DNA from: CAVVYA01 sp963752345
Lineage (GTDB): Bacteria > Pseudomonadota > Alphaproteobacteria > SMXQ01
Direction of reading: 5' to 3'
NCBI GenBank assembly: GCA_963752345.1
Contig: CAVVYA010000002.1
Span: 372,001 to 436,000 of the forward strand
DNA length: 64,000 nt
Under the pieces are notes generated by a model. That model did no database searches and had not been told where the DNA came from. It saw only the letters and a program-made list of their open reading frames with translations. Shown here piece after piece: positions 36,274 to 45,033 of this stretch (position 1 is its first letter; each line of letters begins with the position of its first letter). The position numbers and the translations under genes were made by a program.

Positions 36274-37770
36274 CTACCGCCCCAGTTTGTCCAAGAACCC
36301 GAGCTTGCCCTTCCACTTCCTCTCGACCTCGGCGGCGTATTCGCGCGAGACCGTGTTGACCTTGGGGAATTCGTCCTTCCAGTGGTAGGGCCGCACCGCG
36401 TAGATGATGGCGCGCGAGTTGGTGGTGTTCTCGGCCTCGCGGTTTTCGGGCAGCAGCATGGGATCGATATAGCCGGTCCAGCAGCCGTCGATGATGTCCG
36501 TCGCGGTCTTCGGGTCCCAGCGCGTGGCGACCGCCCACATCACCTCGGCCGGATTGGTGATGTCGATGTCCTCGTCGACGATGATGACGATGCGCCCGAG
36601 GTAGGCCGCCGAGCCGCAGCCCACCGCGACCAGTCCGGCCATCTTGGCGTGGCCTGGATGGAGCTGCTGAATGGCGATCACGTTGATGAAGCGCGAGCCG
36701 CCGCCGGGCATCTTCCACACGCCCTTGATGCCGGGCACGCCGGCCGCCTCCAGATCGTCCCACAGGGCGGCGGCGCGGATCAGGCCCGAACCCGCCGTCC
36801 CGAAAAAGGTGCCGGGATAGGTCGGCTTGGCGGGCGGCGCGCCGACGATGATCGGATCGTTGCGATGGTAGATCGCTGCGATCCTGAGCACCGGTTCGGG
36901 GCGCGAGTTGGAGGCGTAGTAGCCCGGCCATTCGCCGAACGGGCCTTCCTCGCGGGTCTCTTCCTCAGGCGGCGGCATGACGCCCTCGAAGACGATCTCC
37001 GAATCGGCCGGGAAGGGCACGCCGGTGATCTTGCCGGCGATCAGCGAAATCGGCCGGCCGATGCGTCCGCCCGCGGCGGCGAACTCGGACGCGCCTTCCG
37101 CGAGGGTCGAAGCCGCGGCGGCGCCGAGCGCGGGTGATTGCCCGACGCTGATCGCCATCGGGCAAGCCTTGCCCTGGGCCCAGTATTTCTTGCGGATGGT
37201 GTCGGCATGCTTGCCCGGCTCGATGAATACGGTGAGCGTTTTTTTGTCGATCACCTGCACGCGGTAGGTGCCGGCGTTGACCCAGTCGCTGTCGGGATCC
37301 TTGGCGATCACCATGCATTCGGTGCCGATATAGCGGCCGCCGTCGCCCTCGTGCCAGTGCGGCGTCGGAAAGGCCAGCGCGTCGACGGCATCGCCTTCCA
37401 TGACGTTCTCCATCACCGGCCCGGTATTGACCATGACCGGCGGGATCGGCTCGGAGCGCTTGCGGCGGTGCTTGCGGTAGCTCTGCACGAGTTCGAGTCC
37501 GACGCCCGGGTTGAGCACCTTGGACGAACGCACATTGACCACGACCCGGTGATTCGGCGGATAGCCCTGGATGTTTTTGAACAGCAGCACCGGCGGAATC
37601 GGATGCTGCAGGCTGAGCTCGTAGAGCGCGCCGATCTCGAGGTGCGGGTCGGCGCCCTCGATCACTTCGAGCTCGCCCATATCCTGGGCGATGTCCAGGC
37701 ATGTGCGAAGATCGGCCAGCGCCTCCTGCCGCCGGTTCTCGGTCTTCGTCTCTGCCGTGGTGTCCGCCAT
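36274..37770 (-). CDS. UbiD-family decarboxylase 1
   Basis: 498 residues of the UbiD family, which (de)carboxylates aromatic or unsaturated acids with prenylated FMN. Conserved parts are PPVLLFKNIQGYPPNHRVVV, VNTGPVMENVMEGDAVD, the cofactor-binding strand GTYRVQVIDKKTL, and GPFGEWPGYYASNSRPEP, which holds the Glu residues expected at the active site. No UbiX-type prenyltransferase is in the window, so the cofactor must come from elsewhere. GAGGAG precedes the ATG, and the gene lies 91 bp after TTT receptor 5 on the same strand, probably one operon. A paralogue lies at 43555-45033. The substrate is unknown. Confidence 0.9.
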   Translation of the reverse strand: MADTTAETKTENRRQEALADLRTCLDIAQDMGELEVIEGADPHLEIGALYELSLQHPIPPVLLFKNIQGYPPNHRVVVNVRSSKVLNPGVGLELVQSYRKHRRKRSEPIPPVMVNTGPVMENVMEGDAVDALAFPTPHWHEGDGGRYIGTECMVIAKDPDSDWVNAGTYRVQVIDKKTLTVFIEPGKHADTIRKKYWAQGKACPMAISVGQSPALGAAAASTLAEGASEFAAAGGRIGRPISLIAGKITGVPFPADSEIVFEGVMPPPEEETREEGPFGEWPGYYASNSRPEPVLRIAAIYHRNDPIIVGAPPAKPTYPGTFFGTAGSGLIRAAALWDDLEAAGVPGIKGVWKMPGGGSRFINVIAIQQLHPGHAKMAGLVAVGCGSAAYLGRIVIIVDEDIDITNPAEVMWAVATRWDPKTATDIIDGCWTGYIDPMLLPENREAENTTNSRAIIYAVRPYHWKDEFPKVNTVSREYAAEVERKWKGKLGFLDKLGR

Positions 37771-37861
37771 GAAACTCTCCTCGCCGGCGCCGGGTCAGCG
37801 CCGGATCAATTGTCTGCCGCGACCGGTCAACGTCGCGAAGGAATGACCTGCCGGCGGCGCT

Positions 37862-38881
37862 TCAGCGCCGCGACTGAACGGCCTGCTTGTATTTCTCGAC
37901 GACCTCGGGCTTGGCGTTGACCAGGCCGAGGACCATCTTCTGCATCTCCTCGCCGGCGATCGGCTGCACCTCGAGCCGCGCCTTCTTGGCGTCTTCGAGG
38001 AAGCCCGAGTCCGTCACCGCGTCGCTCAGCGCCTTGCGCAGGATGGCGACGCGGTCCGCCGGCGTGCCGGGTGGCGCGATCAGTGGCCGGCCGATGGTCT
38101 CCGTGGTGGCGAGCAGTGCCACGACCTGGCGCTGCTCGTCGGTCTCGGCCAGTTCGATCAGCGCCGGAACGTCGGGCAGCAGCGGATCGCGCTTCAAGGT
38201 CATCTGGAAAAGCACATTGATCTTCTTCTCCTTGATCCAGTCGGCGTTCTGGAACATGTAGGACATGTAGGAATTGCTGCCGCGGCCCTGCACCTCGCCG
38301 CGCTCCATGGCGACGTTGATCTCGGCGCCGCCCTGGTAGCCGGTGATGACCTTGAACTTGGTGCCGAACAGGCTGTTGGCCATCAGCGGATACATTTCCA
38401 TCGTGGTGCCGGGCGTGGTCGCGCCGATCAGCACTTCTTTCTGCTTGGCCTCCGCCAGAGACTTGATGCCCGCTTCGTGCCAGGTCACCAGCACATTGGT
38501 CGGGCTCGCCACGGTGCCGATCCATTGGAACTCGGCGCAGTTGAATTGCGTCTTGGCGGGATCGAGCACCTGCATGAGCGGGATGGTGTTGAGCGGCGCG
38601 CCGAGCGCGGTACCGTCCTTCGGCGCCACGCTGTATGTCCAGGCGGCGACCGCCGTGCCGGCCGCACCCGGCATGTTGCGCGGCACCACGGTCGGATTGC
38701 CCGGGATCAGGCGGCCCATGTGGCGCGACAGCAGACGGCCATAGGCGTCGTAGCTGCCGCCCGCGGCCGAGCCGATGACGATCTGCAGCGTCTTGTCCTT
38801 GTAAAAATCATCCGCCATGGCGGGCAGCGAGAACAGGGCGCCGCCGGCTAGGGCCAGCCCACGGATCGTGGTAATCTTCAT
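37862..38881 (-). CDS. TTT (TctC/Bug) periplasmic substrate-binding protein 5
   Basis: 339 residues with a signal peptide (ALAGGALFSLPAMADD). Fingerprints are IVIGSAAGGSYDAYGRLLSR, NPTVVPRNMPGAAGTAVAAW and the clade motif VTWHEAGIKSL. GGGAGGAATGC precedes the ATG. It is the first gene of a receptor-UbiD operon that diverges from the bicupin operon across the operator-like palindromes at 38936-38967, so both are probably controlled together. The receptor likely delivers the acid that UbiD decarboxylates. Confidence 0.88.
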   Translation of the reverse strand: MKITTIRGLALAGGALFSLPAMADDFYKDKTLQIVIGSAAGGSYDAYGRLLSRHMGRLIPGNPTVVPRNMPGAAGTAVAAWTYSVAPKDGTALGAPLNTIPLMQVLDPAKTQFNCAEFQWIGTVASPTNVLVTWHEAGIKSLAEAKQKEVLIGATTPGTTMEMYPLMANSLFGTKFKVITGYQGGAEINVAMERGEVQGRGSNSYMSYMFQNADWIKEKKINVLFQMTLKRDPLLPDVPALIELAETDEQRQVVALLATTETIGRPLIAPPGTPADRVAILRKALSDAVTDSGFLEDAKKARLEVQPIAGEEMQKMVLGLVNAKPEVVEKYKQAVQSRR

Positions 38882-38935
38882 GCATTCCTCCCGGGCGGCG
38901 GGTCGTTGCCATGCCGCCGAACCTAGCGTATCTTG

Positions 38936-38967
38936 CGTTTTCGAGAAAACGAAACGATTTTCGTTTT
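38936..38967. promoter_or_regulatory. Overlapping inverted repeats in the divergent UbiD/bicupin promoter region
   Basis: Two perfect inverted repeats overlap: CGTTTTC-GA-GAAAACG (38936-38951), and AAAACGAAA (38946-38954) with TTTCGTTTT (38959-38967) across four bases. The only AT-rich stretch of the 162-base gap contains them. They look like operator sites for a dimeric regulator and could set up alternative occupancy. The IclR protein at 47274-48072 is the obvious candidate. Confidence 0.6.
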
Positions 38968-39043
38968 TTACAATTCATCGGCCTGGACCGCAAGAGTCGC
39001 GAAAGCGGCCGCGACAACACGAACGAGGGAGAAGCGTTTCACT

Positions 39044-40151
39044 ATGGTCAGCGTCAGCGCCACGCATATCGGTATTCCCTGGGACCGCCGCACCCCTTAC
39101 GAGCGCTGGGTCGAGGACGACCTGAAGCTCGAGCTGCAGCGCGGCTACGCCGCCGGCAATTTCAAGAAGACGGCCCTGCGGCCGTGGAAAGAGCGCGGCT
39201 TCAACGCGAGCTTCTACGACATCATCGGCGCGGAATCCCTGGCCGGCATGTTCATCGGCGAGATCCCGCCCGGGCCAATCGAGCAAGCCGACCAAGCAGA
39301 TGTATGACGAGGTGATCTTCATCATCTCGGGCACCGGCTCGACCACGGTCGACACGCCCAAGGGCCGCGTCTCCTTCGAATGGAATCCGCGCAGCCTGTT
39401 CGCGGTGCCGCTCAACCATACCTATCAATTGCACAACGGCTCGGGCCAGGAGCCGGTGCGGTTCATCAGCGTGAACACGCTGCCGATCGTCTACAACCTC
39501 TACCGCGATGCGGGCTTCATCTACGGCTGCGACCACCAGTTCGACCGCATCGATCCGACCGCCGATCCGTCCGACGCGGTGCTCTACAAGCCCGACGAGA
39601 AGCGTGAGCGCACGGCGGTCAATCTCTACGAAACCACCTTCGTGCCCGACGTGGTGGCCGTTCCGCGCTCCGGCTTCGCCGAACGGGGCACCGGCAACCG
39701 CACCGCCTATTTCGAGCTGGCCAACAGCGTGATCTCGGTGCACCTCGCCGAAATCCCTGGCCTGCAGTTCTTCAATCCGCACCGCCACGGCCCGTCGGCC
39801 TTCGTCTTCGTGCTCGAAGGCACTGGCTATTCGACCATGTGGCAGGACGGCGGCGAGGAAGTGCGCTTCGACTGGCCGGAGGACGACATCGGCCTGATCG
39901 TGCCGCCCAATATGTGGTGGCATGGCCATTTCGTCACCAGTCCGCGCTCGATCCAGCTCGCCATCAAGCTGCGCAGCCGCAAAATCCCGATCAACCATTT
40001 GTTCGACAAGACCCACAAGCACATCTCCGAAGGCGGCACGGTGCTCAAGTTCAAGGACCTCGAGGAGAATTTGCGCAAGCGGGTGTGGGACACCTACATC
40101 GAGGAATGCGCCAAGAAGGGTCATCAGGTGAAGACGCCGGAGATGGTGTGA
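39044..40151 (+). CDS. Bicupin, gentisate/homogentisate-dioxygenase-like protein 1 (frame-disrupted)
   Basis: About 369 residues with two cupin domains. The first has KPTKQMYDEVIFIISGTGST (reconstructed across the frame break) and FAVPLNHTYQLHNGSGQEPV. The second has FFNPHRHGPSAFVFVLEGTG and IVPPNMWWHGHF, with His residues suited to metal binding. The frame changes near 39265-39275 (CCCGGGCC, one base too many; span 3n+1). It is a homologue of the gene at 45030-46151. Bicupins of this kind include ring-cleaving dioxygenases, but the first domain is short of canonical His ligands, so a different oxidative or even structural role is possible. It is the first gene of a seven-gene plus-strand run. 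Confidence 0.72.
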
Positions 40152-40225
40152 CGAACATGTAATTGCCGAGTTCGGCGTTCAGTAACCCGAGGCGTACAAG
40201 TCGGGAGCGAACAGGGAGATAGGGC

Positions 40226-41319
40226 ATGAAGGCTTGGACCATTGCCGCCGCAGGCGGTGCGTTGCTGTCGGTCGCCGCCGCAAGTTCCGCGGCGCGCGCC
40301 GACACGGTGTCGGATTTCTACGGCAAGACCGACGTGCGGATGATCATCGGCGTCGCCGTCGGCGGCAGCTATGACGCTTCGGGCCGGCTGGTGGCGCGTC
40401 ATATCGGCAAGCACATTCCGGGCAATCCGCGCATCCTGATCCAGAACATGCCGGGCGCGTCGAGCCGCCTCGCGGCCAATCATATCTACACGGTGGCGCC
40501 GAAAGACGGCTCGATCATCGGCGCGGTATCGGAATCGATTCCGCTCGCCCAGGCGCTCGGCGAGCAGGGCATCCGCTTCGATGCCAACAAGTTCAACTGG
40601 ATCGGCACGCCGGTCCAGCCCGTCAGCGTGCTCGGCGTTTGGCACACGGCCGGCATCAAGACGTTGGAAGATACCAAGACCAAGGAACTGGTCGTCGGGG
40701 CCACCAGCGCGAGCGGCACCAACTACGTCTATCCGGCGCTGATCAAGGAATTGCTCGGCGCCAAGTTCCGCATCGTCGTCGGCTACGACGGCGGCAACGC
40801 GATCAACCTCGCCATGGAGCGCGGCGAGGTCGGCGCGCGCGGCAGCCTGGTGTGGACGCTGATCAAGCGCGAGCAGCCGGACTGGATCCGCGACGGCAAG
40901 CTGATCCCGATCGTGCAGATGACCATGGAGAAGGCGCCTGACCTGCAGCATGTGCCACGCCTGATCGATGTGGCCGACACGCCGGAGGCCAAGGCGGTGT
41001 TCGAGGTGCTGGCCTCGACCGACGGCATCGGACGCCCGCTGCTCACCACGCCGGACGTGCCGGCCGACCGCCTGGCCGCGCTGCGCCAGGCGTTCGACAC
41101 CATGGTCAAGGACGCGGACTTTCCTGGCCGACGCGGCCAAGGCGGGCGAGGATATCTCGCCCAACTCGGGCGAGAAGCTGCAGCAGATCGTCGCCAACGT
41201 GCTGGGTGCGCCGCCGGCCGGCCTTCGAGCTGTTCAAGGCGGCCCTCGGCAAGCGCACCAGCACGGTCGACTGCTCGGCCTTCACGGACCAGAAATATTG
41301 CGTCAAGGAACAGCGTTGA
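40226..41319 (+). CDS. TTT (TctC/Bug) periplasmic substrate-binding protein 6 (frame-disrupted)
   Basis: About 364 residues. Signal peptide (AAAGGALLSVAAASSAARAD), then fingerprints MIIGVAVGGSYDASGRLVAR, RILIQNMPGASSRLAANHIY and the clade motif GVWHTAGIKTL. The first 300 residues are continuous. The last part changes frame near 41122 and 41220 and finishes with a Cys-containing tail (DCSAFTDQKYCVKEQR) that the other receptors lack. It lies 74 bp after bicupin 1. Confidence 0.82.
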
Positions 41320-41406
41320 CGGATGGCTCCCGGGGGCGCCCGTCAAGGGATGGCGCCGGAGTTCTTATAGCGGACTGCCGGTGTGACAGCGCCGCCCGCG
41401 GCGGCT

Positions 41407-41435
41407 TTGCTCATGGACGGAAGACGGCATACAAT
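41407..41435 (+). promoter_or_regulatory. Candidate sigma-70 promoter upstream of TTT receptor 7
   Basis: TTGCTC, a 17-base spacer, then TACAAT: good agreement with the vegetative consensus. It suggests a second transcription start within the plus-strand island operon. A small AGCCCT-GAACAA-AGGGCT hairpin follows at about 41450-41470. Confidence 0.5.
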
Positions 41436-41524
41436 GTTGCAAACAGAAGGAAGCCCTGAACAAAGGGCTCCGGGGTGACGGGCTTCAGCGGAACACGCGT
41501 TTAACGGCGCAGCGGGAGGTGTTC

Positions 41525-42853
41525 ATGGCGACCGGTCTGGCGATTTCCCCGAGCATCCTGCGGCGGGCGGCGATGGCGGGTCTCTTCGCCCTGGCCGCGA
41601 TGGGCGCCGCGGCGCCGGGCGATGCGGCGGTGAGCTTCGAAGGTCAGACGATCCGCGTGATCATCGGTCTTCGCCCGGGCGGCGGCACCGATGTCCAGGG
41701 CCGCCTCATCGGCCACTACATGCAGAAATACCTGCCGGGCCAGCCGCGCTTCGTCTATCTCAACATGCCGGGGGCCGACGGGTTGCTCGCCATCAATCAC
41801 CTGGCGCAGCAGACCAAGCCGGACGGCGGCCACCTGCTGGTCGCCAGCAATTCCCAGCTCCATCCCCAGGTGCTGCGCTCCGAGGTCGTCAAATACGACG
41901 CGACGACGCTCGCCTATGTCGGCGCCACGTCGCAGAACGGCTCGGTGCTGCTGATGCGGCGCGACGCGCTGCCGAAGCTCACGGACAAAAGCAAGGAGGC
42001 CGTGGTCGTTGCCGACGTCGACGGCACGCGGGCGGGCGTGCAGATGGCGGTGTGGGGCCATCTTTATCTCGGCTGGAATCTGCGCTGGGTGTTCGGATAC
42101 TCCTCCGCCAACGACATGCTGCTGGCGGTCGAGCGCGGCGAGGCGGATCTCACCGCCACGGCCAACATCAATCCGATCAAGGAAATGATCGCCAAGGACA
42201 GCGTCATGGCGCTGGTCCAGCGCGGCCGCTTCGCCGACGGCAAGTTCCGCGCCCGTAAGGATCTGGAAACCGTGCCCGTGCTGAGCGACCTGTTGGAAGG
42301 CAAGCTCGATCCGCAGGCCCAGGAGACCTTCAACGTGTGGGCGCAATCGACCAACATCGGCAAGTGGCTGACGCTGGCGAGCGGCACGCCGAGGGACATC
42401 GTGCAAGCCTACCGCGATGCCTTCGACAAGGTCGGCGAGGATCCGGAATTCATCAAGATCGGCCAGCAGCAGATCGACGCCGAATTCGGCATGATCAACG
42501 GTCAGGATCTGGAGACCATCGGCAAGCAGATGGCCACCGCCTCGCCGGCGTCGCTCAAGGCGCTCGATGGGTTGAACGAGACGATCCTGTCGCTGCGCCG
42601 CCCGGGCAGCGCCGACGCCAAGAAGACGGCCGCCGCGCCGGGTGGCGTGAAGACCAGGCTGACCGACGTGCAGAACGATGGCCGCGATCTGTCGTTCGAG
42701 GCGGGCGGCAAGGTCGAAACCGTGCGCGTCAGCTCGGGCGGCACCACCATCACGGTGTCGGGCCAGAAGGCCGAGCGCGCCGCGCTCAAGCCCGGCATGA
42801 CCTGCGAGATCACCTATTCGGGAACCACGGTTTCCATCGTGGCCTGCCAGTAG
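41525..42853 (+). CDS. TTT (TctC/Bug) substrate-binding protein 7 with an extra C-terminal domain
   Basis: 442 residues, about 90 more than the family norm. The receptor part has a signal peptide (LFALAAMGAAAPGDAA) and the motifs VIIGLRPGGGTDVQGRLIGH and GWNLRWVFGYSSANDMLLAV. The last 65 or so residues (from KTRLTDVQNDGRDLSFEAGG on) form a beta-rich segment containing VETVRVSSGGTTITVSGQ and two cysteines (MTCEITYSG, IVACQ), possibly a disulfide. I do not know this domain in TctC proteins. GGGAGG lies six bases before the ATG. It belongs, with receptor 8, to a second clade lacking WHxxG. Confidence 0.82.
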   Translation: MATGLAISPSILRRAAMAGLFALAAMGAAAPGDAAVSFEGQTIRVIIGLRPGGGTDVQGRLIGHYMQKYLPGQPRFVYLNMPGADGLLAINHLAQQTKPDGGHLLVASNSQLHPQVLRSEVVKYDATTLAYVGATSQNGSVLLMRRDALPKLTDKSKEAVVVADVDGTRAGVQMAVWGHLYLGWNLRWVFGYSSANDMLLAVERGEADLTATANINPIKEMIAKDSVMALVQRGRFADGKFRARKDLETVPVLSDLLEGKLDPQAQETFNVWAQSTNIGKWLTLASGTPRDIVQAYRDAFDKVGEDPEFIKIGQQQIDAEFGMINGQDLETIGKQMATASPASLKALDGLNETILSLRRPGSADAKKTAAAPGGVKTRLTDVQNDGRDLSFEAGGKVETVRVSSGGTTITVSGQKAERAALKPGMTCEITYSGTTVSIVACQ

Positions 42854-42915
42854 GCGGGCGCGGAGACGACGCATACGTGAGACGATGATTCGGCAGAACA
42901 GACGGAGGCAAGGTT

Positions 42916-43326
42916 ATGGCGATTGAGATCGTAGATACGCTTAAGCTGGCACGGGAAAAGAAAAAGCGCACCGTGGTCATGGACACCAGGAAAATGCATG
43001 CCTGGGTGCATTACTACCCGAACCCGGGCGACAAGGACGACATGCATTGCCATCCCGGCGATCAGACCTTTATGTGCCTGGACGGCGAATGCACCATGGC
43101 TTTTCCCGACGGCGGCAAGGCTGTGTTGAAGCCGGGCGTGGTGGCCCTGATCCAGGGCGGCTCGTTCTACCAGCTGGAGAACACCGGCAAGGGGCCGATG
43201 ATCCTGATGGGCACGCGCACCGGCCCGACCTCGGCCAATCAGCACATCAATTACGAAACCCGCAAGGACATGCGCGAGCACGGCGATCATATTCGCTTCG
43301 CGCAGGACCAGCCGGCGGAACACTGA
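42916..43326 (+). CDS. Small cupin-domain protein
   Basis: 136 residues forming one cupin barrel. The first motif DDMHCHPGDQTFMCLDGECT contains the His-x-His pair, and the second is QGGSFYQLENTGKGPMILMG. It could be a metal-binding isomerase, hydrolase or dioxygenase, or a sensor. It lies between receptor 7 and UbiD 2 and belongs with the island by position. GGAGGC precedes the ATG. Confidence 0.78.
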   Translation: MAIEIVDTLKLAREKKKRTVVMDTRKMHAWVHYYPNPGDKDDMHCHPGDQTFMCLDGECTMAFPDGGKAVLKPGVVALIQGGSFYQLENTGKGPMILMGTRTGPTSANQHINYETRKDMREHGDHIRFAQDQPAEH

Positions 43327-43466
43327 ACCGACGTCACGGACGGCGGGCCGGTTTTCGGATCGTTTCGCCGTCCTCACCGGGAATCGCCGATCGTCGCCCG
43401 CTAGGGCGCGATCGGTGGACGGCATAGACTCCCGCTTCAGGCACCGTTAAGACAGGCGCACGACTT

Positions 43467-43482
43467 CGAACCGGTCGGTTCG
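43467..43482. promoter_or_regulatory. Inverted repeat upstream of UbiD 2
   Basis: CGAACC-GGTC-GGTTCG is a perfect 6+6 inverted repeat 73 bases before the UbiD 2 start, in the longest gap (228 bases) of the plus-strand run. It is a possible operator. Confidence 0.35.
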
Positions 43483-43554
43483 CGCGGCGATGGCCTGTAA
43501 CGTGCCTCGGCGGCTATGATCGGATTCACAGTTTAAGGGGAGTAGGCAAGGACT

Positions 43555-45033
43555 ATGGCAACCGTACCGAGCGCGCAGAAAGCCGAAAAGACGGTCAGCA
43601 CGGAAACCATCGCCGACCTGCGCGAATATCTGAAACAGGCCGAACTTGCAGGCGAGCTGCAGCGCGTGTCGGGCGCCGATCCCGACCTCGAAATCGGTGC
43701 GCTCTACGAATTGAGCCTGCGCGACGAATACCCGCCGGTCCTGCTGTTCGAGAATATCAAGGGCTGCGACCCGGACTTCCGCGTGCTGTGCAACATGCGC
43801 ACCGCGAAATTCATGGTCGGCGATATTTCCATGGACGCGGTGAAGGCCTGGCGCAAGCGGCCGAAGGGCCAGAAGACCGAGCCGATTCCGCCCATGGAGG
43901 TCAATACCGGGCCGGTGATGGAATGCGTGCTGACCGGCGACGCGGTCGACGTGCTCAAGTTTCCGGCGCCGCGCTGGCACGAGGGCGACGGCGGCGGCTA
44001 CATCGGCACCGAATGCGTCAACATCGTCAAGGATCCCGACAGCGACTGGGTCAATCTCGGCACCTACCGTGTCATGGTGCAGGACAAGACGACGCTCAGC
44101 GTCTTCATCGAGCCGGGCAAGCATGCCGACGTGATCCGGCGCAAATACTGGGCCCAGGGCAAGCCCTGTCCGATGGCGATCTCGGTCGGCCAGGCGCCGA
44201 TCCTCGGCCTCGCCGCCGCATCGGCGGCGCGCTCGGGCGAATCGGAATATGCCTTCGCGGGCGGGCGCATCGGCAAGCCGGTGCGCACGGTGAAGGGCAC
44301 GGTGACGGGCCTGCCGATTCCGGCCGATGCCGAACTGGTGTTCGAAGGCTACATGCCGCCGCCGTCGGAAGATTCGCGCTCGGAAGGGCCGTTCGGCGAA
44401 TGGCCGGGCTACTACGCCTCCGACCACCGGCCGGAGCCGGTGCTCCATGTCAAGGCGATCTATCACCGCAAGGACGCCATCGTCGTCGGCCAGCCGCCGG
44501 CCAAGCCGACCCTGCCGGGGCGGCAGAATAAGATCTCGCGTATCGCCATGCTGTGGGATGCCATCGAGGCGGCCGGCGTGCCGGGCGTCACCGGCGTGTG
44601 GAAGATGCCGGGCGCCGGCGCGCGCTTCATCGACATCATCTCGATCAAGCAGCTTCACCCGGGCCACGCCAAGATGGCCGGGCTGGTGGCGGCGGGCTGC
44701 GGACCGGGCGCCTATATGACGCGCATGGTGATCGTGGTCGACGACGACATCGACATCACCGACCCGGCCGAGGTGATGTGGGCGCTGGCGACGCGCTGGG
44801 ACCCGAAGACCCAGACCGACATCATCGACGGCTGCTGGACCGGCTATATCGATCCGCGCCTGTCGCCGGAGAAGCGCGAGTCGGGCGACATCACCAACTC
44901 GCGCATGATCGTCTATGCCGTGCGGCCCTATCACTGGAAAGATCAGTTCCCCAAGGTCAACACGGTCTCGCGCGAATATGCCGAGGAAGTGCGGGCGAAA
45001 TGGGCCGGCAAGCTGGAGTTTTTGCGCAAATGA
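43555..45033 (+). CDS. UbiD-family decarboxylase 2
   Basis: 492 residues, collinear with UbiD 1 throughout and sharing PPVLLFENIKGCDPDFRVL, VNTGPVMECVLTGDAVDVL, GTYRVMVQDKTTLSVFIEPG, GPFGEWPGYYASDHRPEPVL and TDIIDGCWTGYIDP. The two are clearly paralogues but differ substantially, so different substrates, or forward and reverse roles, are possible. Prenylated FMN is expected as cofactor. The stop overlaps the start of bicupin 2 (ATGA), so decarboxylase and dioxygenase-like protein are translationally coupled. Confidence 0.9.
   Translation: MATVPSAQKAEKTVSTETIADLREYLKQAELAGELQRVSGADPDLEIGALYELSLRDEYPPVLLFENIKGCDPDFRVLCNMRTAKFMVGDISMDAVKAWRKRPKGQKTEPIPPMEVNTGPVMECVLTGDAVDVLKFPAPRWHEGDGGGYIGTECVNIVKDPDSDWVNLGTYRVMVQDKTTLSVFIEPGKHADVIRRKYWAQGKPCPMAISVGQAPILGLAAASAARSGESEYAFAGGRIGKPVRTVKGTVTGLPIPADAELVFEGYMPPPSEDSRSEGPFGEWPGYYASDHRPEPVLHVKAIYHRKDAIVVGQPPAKPTLPGRQNKISRIAMLWDAIEAAGVPGVTGVWKMPGAGARFIDIISIKQLHPGHAKMAGLVAAGCGPGAYMTRMVIVVDDDIDITDPAEVMWALATRWDPKTQTDIIDGCWTGYIDPRLSPEKRESGDITNSRMIVYAVRPYHWKDQFPKVNTVSREYAEEVRAKWAGKLEFLRK

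Noticed and set aside
36274..40124. Antisense open frames across ubiD 1 and bicupin 1
   Set aside because: Same compositional artefact; no ribosome-binding sites or domains, and the opposite strand has clear homologues.
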